Part shown: one piece after another, positions 1 through 8,678 of the stretch
Numbering within the stretch: the stretch's first letter is position 1
Layout of the letters: each line of letters begins with the position of its first letter
Assembly: GCA_003164895.1 (NCBI GenBank)
Contig: PLUL01000064.1
Span: 48,340-112,339, forward strand
Length of the DNA: 64,000 nucleotides
Reading direction: 5' to 3'
Source of the DNA: Bacteroidota bacterium
GTDB taxonomy: Bacteria; Bacteroidota; Bacteroidia; Palsa-948
The notes under the pieces: model-generated
What the model saw: the letters and a program-made list of their open reading frames with translations, nothing else
Database searches by the model: none
What the model was told of the DNA's origin: nothing
Translations under genes and position numbers: made by a program

Positions 1-243
1 TTTTGACGCATCAAGTGAATCGGTGCAATCGTTATTCTTATCGGAGTAATCATTTTTAGGATATGCAAAGTTGATAAAATAATGACAAAGCAAGTAACTT
101 ACATGTGATTTTTTTTGACGAAGTAAGATACTTGGATTACACCGATAATGAAAAGTCTGATTACACTGATTAATTTTACAGCGTAATCTTTCGAACAAGG
201 AATCGGTGGAATCAATTTTAAATCAGTGTAATCATTTTATAAA
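1..243. repeat. Intergenic region with dispersed 9-bp-period GATTACACC-like repeats
   Basis: No gene is visible. The stretch carries at least six short motifs of the form AATCGGTGTAATCA in both orientations, near 18, 39, 134, 158, 200 and 221. Several show a 9-bp period, for example GATTACACC followed by GAT at 134-147 and GATTACACT followed by GATTAA at 159-173. The same motif family recurs between genes at 37100-37137 and 46835-46915. The upstream border of the region is the window edge, so an upstream gene end cannot be excluded. Confidence 0.6.
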
Positions 244-1197
244 ATGAAAACAATTAAGATCATAGAGGGAAAATCCGAGATCGGTGCCGGTACGCGCGGT
301 GCGGGAATGGGTGCGGATGCCATTCGAATTGCAGCTTTGGATTTTGGAAGTTCGTTTTTCAGAAGACATGAATCGATTGAAGTGCCGAACGAAAATAAAT
401 TATTACTCGAACCGGTTTCAAATGATTTTGCAAAACGCATCAAAGGAGTTTATTCGTTCAGCGAACGACTTGCAAAACAAGTACAAATATTTTGCAAAGA
501 GGAAGGAACTTTTCCCATAGTGCTTTCGGGCGATCACACTTCCGCTATCGGTGTGGCGTCGGGAATTAAAATGGCATTCCCCGAAAAAAAACTCGGCATC
601 ATCTGGATCGATGCGCATGCAGACATCCATTCGCCCTTCACAACTCCATCAGGCAACATGCACGGAATGCCGATCGCGGCAATTCTTGGAGAAGACAATA
701 AAGAACAACAGATCAATAAACCGGAAGAGGAAACAATACAGTATTGGGAGAAAATAAAAAATCTCGGGAATGTTTTTCCGAAAGTGCATTATGAAGACAT
801 CGTGATGATTGGTGTTCGCGACTTGGAAAGACAGGAAGAATTTCTTCTGAAGAAACATAATGTGAAACAGATTTCTGTTTCTGAAATAAGAAATCGCGGC
901 GTGGAAAGAATTGCTGTGGAAACGCTGAGTGCGCTCGATACCTGCGATGTAATTTATATTTCATTTGATGTGGACAGCATGGATCCTGAGATTTCAAAAG
1001 GGACAGGAACTCCTGTGCCGGGAGGAATGACTGAAAAAGAAGCTGGCAGTTTGATTTATTATTTGATGCGCAGCAGAAAAATTTGTTGCTTTGAAATTGT
1101 AGAAATAAATCCTACTCTTGATAAAGAAAATCTGATGGCAGAAAATGCATTTGAAATATTATTGAAGGTGACGAACCAATTAATCAATGACTTTTAA
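244..1197 (+). CDS. rocF: Arginase/agmatinase-family ureohydrolase (probable arginase)
   Basis: This 317-residue protein belongs to the ureohydrolase family, which uses a binuclear manganese centre to hydrolyse guanidino compounds; arginase gives ornithine and urea. The metal ligands are visible: GDH at 96-98, DAHAD at 123-127 and DVD at 242-244 within SFDVDSMDP. The family motif GDHS reads GDHT here. An ATG start at 244 follows the AT-rich repeat region. It sits one stop codon ahead of argS, so the two arginine-related genes are probably co-transcribed. Arginase is favoured over agmatinase or formiminoglutamase by overall appearance and by the GTGTPVPGG loop, but substrate is inferred from family only. 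Confidence 0.85.
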   Translation: MKTIKIIEGKSEIGAGTRGAGMGADAIRIAALDFGSSFFRRHESIEVPNENKLLLEPVSNDFAKRIKGVYSFSERLAKQVQIFCKEEGTFPIVLSGDHTSAIGVASGIKMAFPEKKLGIIWIDAHADIHSPFTTPSGNMHGMPIAAILGEDNKEQQINKPEEETIQYWEKIKNLGNVFPKVHYEDIVMIGVRDLERQEEFLLKKHNVKQISVSEIRNRGVERIAVETLSALDTCDVIYISFDVDSMDPEISKGTGTPVPGGMTEKEAGSLIYYLMRSRKICCFEIVEINPTLDKENLMAENAFEILLKVTNQLINDF

Positions 1198-1206
1198 GTG
1201 TCAATT

Positions 1207-2994
1207 ATGAGCGACAAGAAAATTGAAAACATACTGACAGAAAAAACTGTTGAGGCAATTAAAGCACTTTTTGAACAAACTGTTTCTCCAAATCAAATTA
1301 CACTTCAGAAAACAAAAGTAGAATTTGAAGGTGATATTACACTGCTTGTTTTCCCTCTCACGAAAGTTTCCAAAAAATCTCCTGAAGAAACTGCCAATGC
1401 GATTGGAAATTATCTGAAAAAAAATGTTGCGGAAGTAACGGGTTATAATGTTGTAAAAGGTTTTTTGAATCTTGTCATCGCTGATTCTTATTGGACAAAT
1501 TATTTGATTAATTCGGAAGCAATAAGCGATAAGCCGGAAGCAAATGCCGAAACAGTGATGGTAGAATTCTCTTCTCCAAACACGAACAAACCGCTGCACT
1601 TAGGACACATCCGAAATAATTTGCTCGGAGCTTCTGTTTCCGATATTTTAAAAGCAGCGGGTAAAAAAGTGATTCGTGTTAACCTGGTGAACGACCGTGG
1701 AATTCATATTTGCAAATCAATGCTCGCATGGAAAAAATGGGGCAATGGCGAAAGTCCTGCATCCAGTGGAATGAAAGGAGATCATTTGGTTGGAAAATAT
1801 TATGTTGAGTTTGACAAGAGTTACAAATTACAGATTTCAGATTGTAAATTAAAAGGCATGGCGGAAGAGGAAGCTGAAAAGAAAGCTCCTCTCATGCTTG
1901 AAATCCAGGACATGCTCCGTAAATGGGAAGCAGGAGATAAAGAAACTATCGAGTTATGGAAAATGATGAACGGTTGGGTATATGATGGTTTCGCAGTTAC
2001 TTACAAAACACTGGGCGTTGAATTTGAAAAAACTTATTATGAATCGCAAACCTATTTACTTGGAAAAGAAATTGTGGAGGAGGGATTGAGAAAAAATATT
2101 TTCAAAAAGAAAGATGATGATTCAGTTTGGATTGACTTAACAAAAGATGGATTGGACGAAAAACTTTTGTTACGTGGTGATGGCACTTCGGTTTATATCA
2201 CACAGGATTTAGGAACCGCCATCAAACGTCAAGAGGAATTTAATTTTAATCGTCTGGTTTATGTGGTTGGCAACGAACAGGAATATCATTTCAAAGTTTT
2301 ATTTCTCATCCTAAAAAAACTCGGACACGAATGGGCGCAGAATCTTTTTCATCTTTCTTACGGGATGGTGGATCTGCCTTCAGGAAAAATGAAATCGCGT
2401 GAAGGGACCGTGGTGGATGCTGATGATTTGATTGATGAAATGGTGAACACTGCGAGAGAAACTACGAAAGCTCTTGGTAAGACCGATGGCATGAATGAAA
2501 CGGAAGCGGAAAATCTTTATCACAACATCGGACTTGGCGCACTAAAATATTTTATTCTGAAAGTGGATCCCAAAAAGAGGATGCTCTTTGATCCGAAAGA
2601 ATCCATTGACTTCAACGGGAATACCGGACCGTTCATTCAATATACATACGCTCGAATACAATCTGTTTTAAGGAAAGGCAAAGAGCAAAGTATCAAGTAT
2701 CAAGTATCAAGTATCAAGTATCAAATACAAAAAAAGGAAAAGAATGTAATCAAGCTAATCCATGATTTTCCTGCTATAATAAAAGAAGCTGCCGATGCTT
2801 ACAGTCCGGCATTTATTGCAAATTACGTTTACGAATTAGCAAAGGAATACAACCAGTTCTATCATGAATTTCAAATTCTGAAAGCCGAAAAAGAAGAAGA
2901 GAAAAAATTTCGAATTATACTTTCAGCAAAAACTGCCGAAGTAATAAAAACTTCCTTGAAACTTCTTGGAATAAATTCTCCGGAACGGATGTAA
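1207..2994 (+). CDS. argS: Arginyl-tRNA synthetase
   Basis: Class I aminoacyl-tRNA synthetase that charges tRNA-Arg in the cytoplasm. From the ATG at 1207 it is 595 residues; an in-frame GTG at 1198 would add three residues and directly abuts the rocF stop. The HIGH motif is HLGH near residue 131, preceded by FSSPNTNKP, which is typical of ArgS. The KMSKS equivalent is KMKSREG near residue 395. The C-terminal half is the DALR anticodon-binding domain. Two heptamer arrays lie inside the gene: a decayed one at 1821-1855, encoding YKLQISDCKL, and five perfect AGTATCA copies at 2689-2723, encoding SIKYQVSSIKYQI. The second lies in the linker between catalytic core and anticodon domain, where an insertion should be tolerated. 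Confidence 0.96.
   Translation: MSDKKIENILTEKTVEAIKALFEQTVSPNQITLQKTKVEFEGDITLLVFPLTKVSKKSPEETANAIGNYLKKNVAEVTGYNVVKGFLNLVIADSYWTNYLINSEAISDKPEANAETVMVEFSSPNTNKPLHLGHIRNNLLGASVSDILKAAGKKVIRVNLVNDRGIHICKSMLAWKKWGNGESPASSGMKGDHLVGKYYVEFDKSYKLQISDCKLKGMAEEEAEKKAPLMLEIQDMLRKWEAGDKETIELWKMMNGWVYDGFAVTYKTLGVEFEKTYYESQTYLLGKEIVEEGLRKNIFKKKDDDSVWIDLTKDGLDEKLLLRGDGTSVYITQDLGTAIKRQEEFNFNRLVYVVGNEQEYHFKVLFLILKKLGHEWAQNLFHLSYGMVDLPSGKMKSREGTVVDADDLIDEMVNTARETTKALGKTDGMNETEAENLYHNIGLGALKYFILKVDPKKRMLFDPKESIDFNGNTGPFIQYTYARIQSVLRKGKEQSIKYQVSSIKYQIQKKEKNVIKLIHDFPAIIKEAADAYSPAFIANYVYELAKEYNQFYHEFQILKAEKEEEKKFRIILSAKTAEVIKTSLKLLGINSPERM
1821..1855 (+). repeat. Degenerate heptamer array inside argS
   Basis: Five consecutive 7-mers: TTACAAA, TTACAGA, TTTCAGA, TTGTAAA, TTAAAAG. 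Each differs from its neighbours by a few bases, as expected for an old, decaying array. It encodes YKLQISDCKL in ArgS. Confidence 0.45.
2689..2723 (+). repeat. Perfect 5 x 7-bp tandem array (AGTATCA) inside argS
   Basis: Five identical copies of AGTATCA in a row, 35 bp. Because 7 is not a multiple of 3, the frame rotates, so the peptide repeats every seven residues. The array contains no stop in the argS frame. Confidence 0.9.
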
Positions 2995-3465
2995 CTACTC
3001 TTTAATGCCAATCAGCACTACAAAACATCCTTTCTGATTAGGCGCAGTAGAAGCGGGAATTTCGTATTCAATGAAATAATTGCCGGTTCTTGTAGGATGA
3101 AAATTACAAACAAACTGATCCTTTTTTCCGCTTTCATCTATATACACAATAGTACTTTTTTTATTAGTCGGATTGCCGTCATATATTGTAATGCCGACAT
3201 CTTGTGGTAATTCTGTTTTGCAAAAAACGAGTTTGTAATCTTCGCCTGAATAAACCGAAAACTCAATAGATTCCTTTTTTGTTTTTGCTGCATATTGAAT
3301 TTCTTTCACAGCATACGCATCGTATTGATAAGGTGATAGAGATGTCATATTTGCTTTTACAATCGGTTTCACCTTACATTGTTGCGCAAAAAGTCCGGAA
3401 GTCAAAAGACATAAGCTGACTCCGAAAAATAATCCTTTGGGGGAAGTGAGAAATATTTTTTTCAT
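2995..3465 (-). CDS. Small secreted protein of unknown function
   Basis: A 156-residue protein that I do not recognise. Residues 1-28 form a signal peptide: a basic start, a hydrophobic run and an LFAQQC cleavage region. The mature part has several cysteines and looks beta-rich (GNYFIEYEIPAS near the end), similar in feel to small Bacteroidota periplasmic or outer-membrane proteins. Its stop codon abuts the argS stop on the opposite strand with no spacer. Upstream, 14 bp away, lies a lipoprotein gene on the same strand, so the two probably form a small operon. Localisation is well supported; function is not. Confidence 0.7.
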   Translation of the reverse strand: MKKIFLTSPKGLFFGVSLCLLTSGLFAQQCKVKPIVKANMTSLSPYQYDAYAVKEIQYAAKTKKESIEFSVYSGEDYKLVFCKTELPQDVGITIYDGNPTNKKSTIVYIDESGKKDQFVCNFHPTRTGNYFIEYEIPASTAPNQKGCFVVLIGIKE

Positions 3466-3479
3466 TCTTTTTACTTTTT

Positions 3480-4337
3480 TTATTTTACAATTTCTTTTCT
3501 AAGGTCGCGTGTTTTTTCGGTAATTGCTTTCAACTGTAATTCGTCCATTACAATTTTTTCATCTTCGCCCTGAACGGTAAGCTTGTCAAACAAAGCTTTC
3601 AGTTCGCCCAATTTCAGATACACATCTTTAAACTCGCTGTCGTTTTGAAAATCGGTGATAACATTCATCAATCTGTTCAGGATATTTTTTTGTTCTGCTA
3701 TACGCGTTGCTATTTTTTCTTTGTTCGCTTCTTTGGTGAGTTGTGTGGCGATATACATATTTTCTACCCATGCGCCAGTAAAAATCAAAAGCGTTTGTTT
3801 TTCCTGATCATTATCTTGCATAAAAGCATCCATGCTGCATTTCAATTGAGCAACAATAAACATGAGCGAATCTTCTCTATCTAAATTATTTTTGAAACGG
3901 TTTAAAAAATTATCGGTGCTGAATAATGCTGACATTCCTAAATCATCAGAAAGTTTTTTTACTGCATCAATGTATTTTGCTGCCGCTTGACTTTGCTTGT
4001 TGAGAATAACATACGCAAGATCCGAACTATAAACTCCAAGGTTTAGTGTTTTGCTTTGATTGGAAGAATATCTGGAAACATTGTCGGTGGAATTTGCAAT
4101 TCCTTCTTCATACTTTAACCCTGTTTTCTTGAAAACCCGTGCCATTACAAGCGGCGAAGGAAGAGAACAAAAAAAAGTTTTTGCAGTAGAATTTGTATCC
4201 TTGGTTTTAGTTGCTTTTGTGGTATCTGCTACGGTAGTGGCATTGCTTTCATCCTCTTTGTTTGAACCGCAGGAAACCAAAGCAATAGCAAAAATTGCAA
4301 CGATAAAATTTTTAAAATGGGAAAAAAAATTATTCAT
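3480..4337 (-). CDS. Lipoprotein of unknown function
   Basis: A 285-residue lipoprotein. A hydrophobic N-terminal segment ends in the lipobox ALVSC, giving Cys23 as the lipidated residue. The next residues, GSNKEDES, are acidic, a feature associated with surface export of Bacteroidota lipoproteins, though here it is only suggestive. A Thr/Lys-rich linker follows to about residue 50, then a predicted mostly helical domain without motifs I recognise. The gene leads a two-gene unit with the small secreted protein downstream. A TACCTTTG box lies 29-36 bp upstream on the minus strand and could be its promoter. Confidence 0.75.
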   Translation of the reverse strand: MNNFFSHFKNFIVAIFAIALVSCGSNKEDESNATTVADTTKATKTKDTNSTAKTFFCSLPSPLVMARVFKKTGLKYEEGIANSTDNVSRYSSNQSKTLNLGVYSSDLAYVILNKQSQAAAKYIDAVKKLSDDLGMSALFSTDNFLNRFKNNLDREDSLMFIVAQLKCSMDAFMQDNDQEKQTLLIFTGAWVENMYIATQLTKEANKEKIATRIAEQKNILNRLMNVITDFQNDSEFKDVYLKLGELKALFDKLTVQGEDEKIVMDELQLKAITEKTRDLRKEIVK

Positions 4338-4365
4338 CTTATAAAATTGTTTACTTATTAATTAG

Positions 4366-4373
4366 CAAAGGTA
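4366..4373 (-). promoter_or_regulatory. Possible -7 box (TACCTTTG) for the lipoprotein gene
   Basis: Matches the Bacteroidota -7 consensus TAnnTTTG on the minus strand, about 29 bp upstream of the ATG at 4337. No convincing -33 TTG was found, and such an 8-mer with two free positions occurs by chance many times in AT-rich DNA. Confidence 0.4.
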
Positions 4374-4488
4374 CAGAAACATTTTAGACGGTGAAATCTA
4401 TAATCCAAACTCCCAATTTCAAAATGGTTATATGTTTTATATTCCCGAATGTAGTGAATATTTTATTTACCTAAGAACGTAATTCTAT

Positions 4489-4496
4489 TAAATTTG
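4489..4496 (+). promoter_or_regulatory. Possible -7 box (TAAATTTG) directly before the acyl-CoA synthetase start
   Basis: Matches TAnnTTTG. Its last base is only 6 bp before the ATG at 4503, so transcription would begin at or next to the start codon. No clear -33 element was seen. Confidence 0.35.
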
Positions 4497-4502
4497 CTCC
4501 CC

Positions 4503-6266
4503 ATGAGATTGTTTGACATTTTATATCAATATCATCAGAAATTTCCTAAAGCAGATTGTCTTGCGAAAAAGGAAAACGGAAAATGGATTACCTATTCTAC
4601 TCAGGATTTTGTTGACTATTCCGAAAACCTCGCCTATGGATTGCTCGCACTTGGAGTTCAGCGCGAAGATAAAATTGCAATCATCGCGAACAACCGCCCC
4701 GAATGGAATTTTGCCGATATGGGAATTCAAATGAGCGGATGCGTTGATGTTCCTATTTATCCGACAATTTCAGAGTACGATTTGAAATTTATTTTCAATG
4801 ATGCACAGGTGAAATTTGTTTTTGTTTCGAGTGCAGAATTGTTTTTGAAGATAAAAAATATTACTTCCGATGTTCCGAGCATCCAGGAAATTTATACGTT
4901 CAATAATGTTCCGAATGCAAAACATTTTACAGATTTGGTGGAACTCGGAAAAAAAAATCGTAACGAAGCGAAACTGCAATCCATTAAAGATTCGATTAAG
5001 GAAACCGATCTTGCTACTATACTTTATACTTCCGGAACCACCGGAACTCCAAAAGGAGTGATGCTTTCGCACAAAAATCTTTTTTCAAATGTGTATGGCG
5101 TGCGCGAACTTCCTCCGGCAGGATATCAGGATAGATGTCTGAGTTTTCTACCGCTGAACCATATTTACGAGCGGATGCTCAATTACACCTATATGTATTT
5201 GGGTATTTCAATTTATTATGCAGAAAGTTTGGATACCATTGCCGATAATCTTCGTGAAATAAAACCTCAGGTTTTTTCCTGTGTACCCAGATTATTGGAA
5301 AAAGTTTACGATAAAATTATTGCGAAAGGAGCTGAACTTACGGGTATTAAAAGAAAATTATTTTTCTGGGCAGTTGCGTTGGGAGAGAAATTTGAAGGAG
5401 TTGGAAAAGGAAGCTGGTGGTATAATTTCCAATTAAGAATCGCCAACAAATTAATTTTCTCGAAATGGAGAGAAGCGCTTGGTGGAAATGTTCGAGCTGC
5501 GGTTTCGGGTGGAGCAGCATTGAATCCTCGTTTGGCACGGATTTTTTGGAGTGCGCAAATTCCAATTCTGGAAGGTTACGGATTGACAGAAACCTCTCCG
5601 GTAATTGCAGTAAACTATTTGAAATCCGGCTGCATGAAATTTGGAACGGTTGGTCCGGTAATTGAAAATGTACAGGTGAAAATTGCGGAAGACGGAGAAA
5701 TTCTTTGCAAAGGTCCGAATGTGATGCTCGGATATTATCAGAGATTGGAAGCAACCGCAGAAGTAATTGATAAAGATGGTTGGTTTCACACAGGTGATAT
5801 AGGAATTATTGAAGACGGAAAGTTTTTAAAGATCACCGATCGCAAAAAAGAAATTTTCAAAACTTCAGGCGGAAAATACATTGCGCCTCAGATGATCGAA
5901 AATAAATTGAAAGAAGTTTCGCTGATCGAACAAGCGATGATCATCGGTGAAAATCAAAAATTTGCATCCGCACTTATCGTTCCTTCATTCGTCAAGATAA
6001 AAGAAATGTACGCCAAACAAGGGAAAACATTTAATAGTAATGAAGAAGCAATAAAGAACCCTGAAGTTATCAATATTATAAAGGAAGGAATTGACAAGGT
6101 GAACAAAACTCTTGCTCAATACGAATCTTTAAAAAAATTTGAACTCCTTCCGAGAGAATGGACCGTAGATAAAGGAGAAATGACTCCGAAACTTTCATTG
6201 AAAAGAAAAGTAATTTTAGAAGCAAATAAAAATCTGGTAGAAAAAATATATAAAGACACACTATGA
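4503..6266 (+). CDS. fadD: Long-chain acyl-CoA synthetase (AMP-forming)
   Basis: A 587-residue adenylate-forming enzyme that activates free fatty acids to acyl-CoA, the entry step of beta-oxidation. The phosphate-binding motif ILYTSGTTGTPKG, the adenine motif GYGLTETSP, the HTGD motif (GWFHTGDIG) and the hinge ITDRKKEIFKTSGG are all present in order. I chose the ATG at 4503 over an in-frame TTG at 4494, because MRLFDILYQYH fits the family N-terminus. The stop overlaps the next gene's ATG as ATGA, which indicates translational coupling with the FadN-type enzyme. Chain-length preference cannot be read from sequence. Confidence 0.93.
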   Translation: MRLFDILYQYHQKFPKADCLAKKENGKWITYSTQDFVDYSENLAYGLLALGVQREDKIAIIANNRPEWNFADMGIQMSGCVDVPIYPTISEYDLKFIFNDAQVKFVFVSSAELFLKIKNITSDVPSIQEIYTFNNVPNAKHFTDLVELGKKNRNEAKLQSIKDSIKETDLATILYTSGTTGTPKGVMLSHKNLFSNVYGVRELPPAGYQDRCLSFLPLNHIYERMLNYTYMYLGISIYYAESLDTIADNLREIKPQVFSCVPRLLEKVYDKIIAKGAELTGIKRKLFFWAVALGEKFEGVGKGSWWYNFQLRIANKLIFSKWREALGGNVRAAVSGGAALNPRLARIFWSAQIPILEGYGLTETSPVIAVNYLKSGCMKFGTVGPVIENVQVKIAEDGEILCKGPNVMLGYYQRLEATAEVIDKDGWFHTGDIGIIEDGKFLKITDRKKEIFKTSGGKYIAPQMIENKLKEVSLIEQAMIIGENQKFASALIVPSFVKIKEMYAKQGKTFNSNEEAIKNPEVINIIKEGIDKVNKTLAQYESLKKFELLPREWTVDKGEMTPKLSLKRKVILEANKNLVEKIYKDTL

Positions 6267-8635
6267 AACGAACAATCAAAAAAGTAGCCGTACTCGGCTC
6301 AGGAGTTATGGGAAGTAGAATCGCTTGTCATTTTGCAAACATTGGAGTTGAAGTTCTGTTGCTGGATATTGTTCCGAAAGATGCACCAGCGGATAAAAAA
6401 TCACGCAACAAGATTGTGAACGATGCGCTTGCATTTGCACTGAAGTCGAACCCTTCGCCTATCTACAAAAAATCTTTTGCGAACAGAATTATCACCGGTA
6501 ATTTTGAGGATGACATGAAAAATATTTCTTCCTGCGATTGGATCATTGAAGTGGTAGTAGAAAGACTGGATATTAAGAAATTGGTTTTTGATAACGTAGA
6601 AAAATTCCGTCAACCCGGATCACTCATCACTTCCAACACTTCAGGAATTCCAATTCATTTAATGCTGGAAGGAAGAAGCGAAGATTTCCAAAAGAATTTC
6701 TGTGGCTCGCATTTCTTCAATCCACCGCGCTATTTAAAACTGCTGGAAATAATTCCCACTCCGAAAACTTCTCCTGAAGTAACAGATTTCTTGATGCATT
6801 ACGGAGATTTGTACCTCGGAAAAACAACAGTTCTCTGCAAAGACACTCCGGCATTTATCGCAAATCGCGTAGGAGTTTTTGGAATCATGAGTTTGTTTCA
6901 CCTTGTAGAAAAGATGGGATTGACCGTTGAAGAAGTAGATAAACTTACCGGTCCGGTTCTTGGCAGACCAAAATCTGCCACCTTCCGCACGTGCGATGTG
7001 GTTGGTTTGGATACGCTTGTTCATGTGGCAAATGGTCTTGCACAAGGAGTTCCGAACGATGAAGCTAAGGAATTTTTCAAACTTCCCTCGTATGTTGCGA
7101 AGATGAACGAGAACAAATGGTTTGGAGATAAAACCGGACAAGGATTTTATAAGAAAGTAAAATCAAAAGAAGGAAAGTCGGAAATTCAGGCGATGGATTT
7201 GAAAACTTTGGAATACAAACCATCTCAGAAAGTAAAATTCGCAACGCTGGAACAAACCAAGCCGATTGACAATCTGAAAGACCGTTTGAAAGTAATGATC
7301 GCAGGAAAAGATAAAGCCGGAGATTTTTACCGCGCGTCTTTCTTCGGATTGTTCCAATATGTTTCCAACCGCATTCCTGAAATTTCGGATGAACTTTATA
7401 AAATTGACGATGCGATGAAAGCCGGTTTTGGATGGGAATTAGGTCCGTTTGAATATTGGGATGCGTTGGGCGTGAAAGAAACAGTTGCCTACATGGAAAA
7501 AGCAGGCAACAAACCTGCGCAGTGGATTTATGATTTCATTTCATCCGGCAAGAATTCTTTTTATGCTGTTGAAAATAATTCTAAAAAATATTACGACATT
7601 CCTTCAAAATCATATAAAGCAATTCCGGGAACGGAAGAATATATTTCGCTTGAAATTATTCGTCCTACAAAAACTGTTTGGAAAAATTCAGGAGCAACCG
7701 TTACCGACATTGGCGATGGAATTTTAAATCTGGAATGGAACACCAAGATGAATTCCATTGGCGGAGAAGTTCTGGAAGGTGTGAACAAAGCAATTGAAAT
7801 TGCGGAAAAAGATTTCCGTGGTTTGGTAATTTCAAATGAAGGAGCGAATTTTTCCGCCGGAGCAAACGTGGGAATGATTTTTATGCTCGCGGTGGAGCAG
7901 GAATGGGACGAACTTAATTTTGCCGTGAAAGCATTTCAGAATGCGATGATGCGCGTGCGTTACTCATCAATTCCTGTGGTGGTGGCTCCACACAATCTTG
8001 CACTCGGCGGCGCCTGCGAAATGAGCATGCACTCCGATAAAGTGGTGGCACATGCCGAAACATATATGGGTCTGGTGGAATTTGGCGTTGGACTAATTCC
8101 TGGAGGTGGCGGCACAAAAGAATTTGCCGTGCGTCTTTCGGATGAATTACAGGATGGAGATGTGGAGCTGAATAATTTCCGCGATAAATTTTTAACCATT
8201 GGTCAGGCAAAAGTTTCAACTTCTGCTCACGAAGCATTTGATTTGGGATATTTGAGAAAAGGAACGGATAGAGTGGTTACTTCGTATGCGCGTTTGCTGA
8301 CAGAAGCAAAAGCAGAGTGTGTGAAACTTTCAGTAGGATACAGCCGACCTGTTCCAAGAAAAGATATTCGCGTGCTTGGAAAACAGGCACTTGGGCTTGC
8401 TTATCTCGGAGCAAACTCCATGCTCAGCGGAAATTATATTTCGGAACACGATGTAAAAATTTCTCAGAAGCTGGCGTATGTTTTGTGCGGTGGCGATTTG
8501 TCATCTCCAACCGTGGTGAGCGAACAATATTTATTGGATTTGGAAAGAGAAGCGTTCATGTCTCTCACCGGTGAGAAAAAAACACTGGAAAGAATTCAAT
8601 CAATTATTACTGGCGGAAAGGTGTTGAGGAATTAA
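6263..8635 (+). CDS. fadN: 3-hydroxyacyl-CoA dehydrogenase/enoyl-CoA hydratase, FadN type
   Basis: A 790-residue bifunctional beta-oxidation enzyme. The N-terminal Rossmann motif VAVLGSGVMGS binds NAD, followed by the hydroxyacyl-CoA dehydrogenase domain (SHFFNPPRYLKLLEIIP, and a C-terminal part to about 310). A crotonase domain follows from about 470, with FSAGANVGM forming the oxyanion region and ETYMGLVEFGVGLIPGGGG carrying the likely catalytic glutamate. The dehydrogenase-then-hydratase order is that of Bacillus FadN (about 790 residues), opposite to E. coli FadB. Translationally coupled to the acyl-CoA synthetase. Thiolase and acyl-CoA dehydrogenase, adjacent to fadN in Bacillus, come 2 kb later after two unrelated genes. 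Confidence 0.93.
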   Translation: MKRTIKKVAVLGSGVMGSRIACHFANIGVEVLLLDIVPKDAPADKKSRNKIVNDALAFALKSNPSPIYKKSFANRIITGNFEDDMKNISSCDWIIEVVVERLDIKKLVFDNVEKFRQPGSLITSNTSGIPIHLMLEGRSEDFQKNFCGSHFFNPPRYLKLLEIIPTPKTSPEVTDFLMHYGDLYLGKTTVLCKDTPAFIANRVGVFGIMSLFHLVEKMGLTVEEVDKLTGPVLGRPKSATFRTCDVVGLDTLVHVANGLAQGVPNDEAKEFFKLPSYVAKMNENKWFGDKTGQGFYKKVKSKEGKSEIQAMDLKTLEYKPSQKVKFATLEQTKPIDNLKDRLKVMIAGKDKAGDFYRASFFGLFQYVSNRIPEISDELYKIDDAMKAGFGWELGPFEYWDALGVKETVAYMEKAGNKPAQWIYDFISSGKNSFYAVENNSKKYYDIPSKSYKAIPGTEEYISLEIIRPTKTVWKNSGATVTDIGDGILNLEWNTKMNSIGGEVLEGVNKAIEIAEKDFRGLVISNEGANFSAGANVGMIFMLAVEQEWDELNFAVKAFQNAMMRVRYSSIPVVVAPHNLALGGACEMSMHSDKVVAHAETYMGLVEFGVGLIPGGGGTKEFAVRLSDELQDGDVELNNFRDKFLTIGQAKVSTSAHEAFDLGYLRKGTDRVVTSYARLLTEAKAECVKLSVGYSRPVPRKDIRVLGKQALGLAYLGANSMLSGNYISEHDVKISQKLAYVLCGGDLSSPTVVSEQYLLDLEREAFMSLTGEKKTLERIQSIITGGKVLRN

Positions 8636-8678
8636 ATCCTTTGGTGGAGATTGGATTTATATAATTAAACAAACACTA

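Noticed and set aside
7914..8237. Open frame on the minus strand of fadN
   Set aside because: It lacks family features and lies wholly inside a well-supported gene; it reflects codon bias of the fadN strand.
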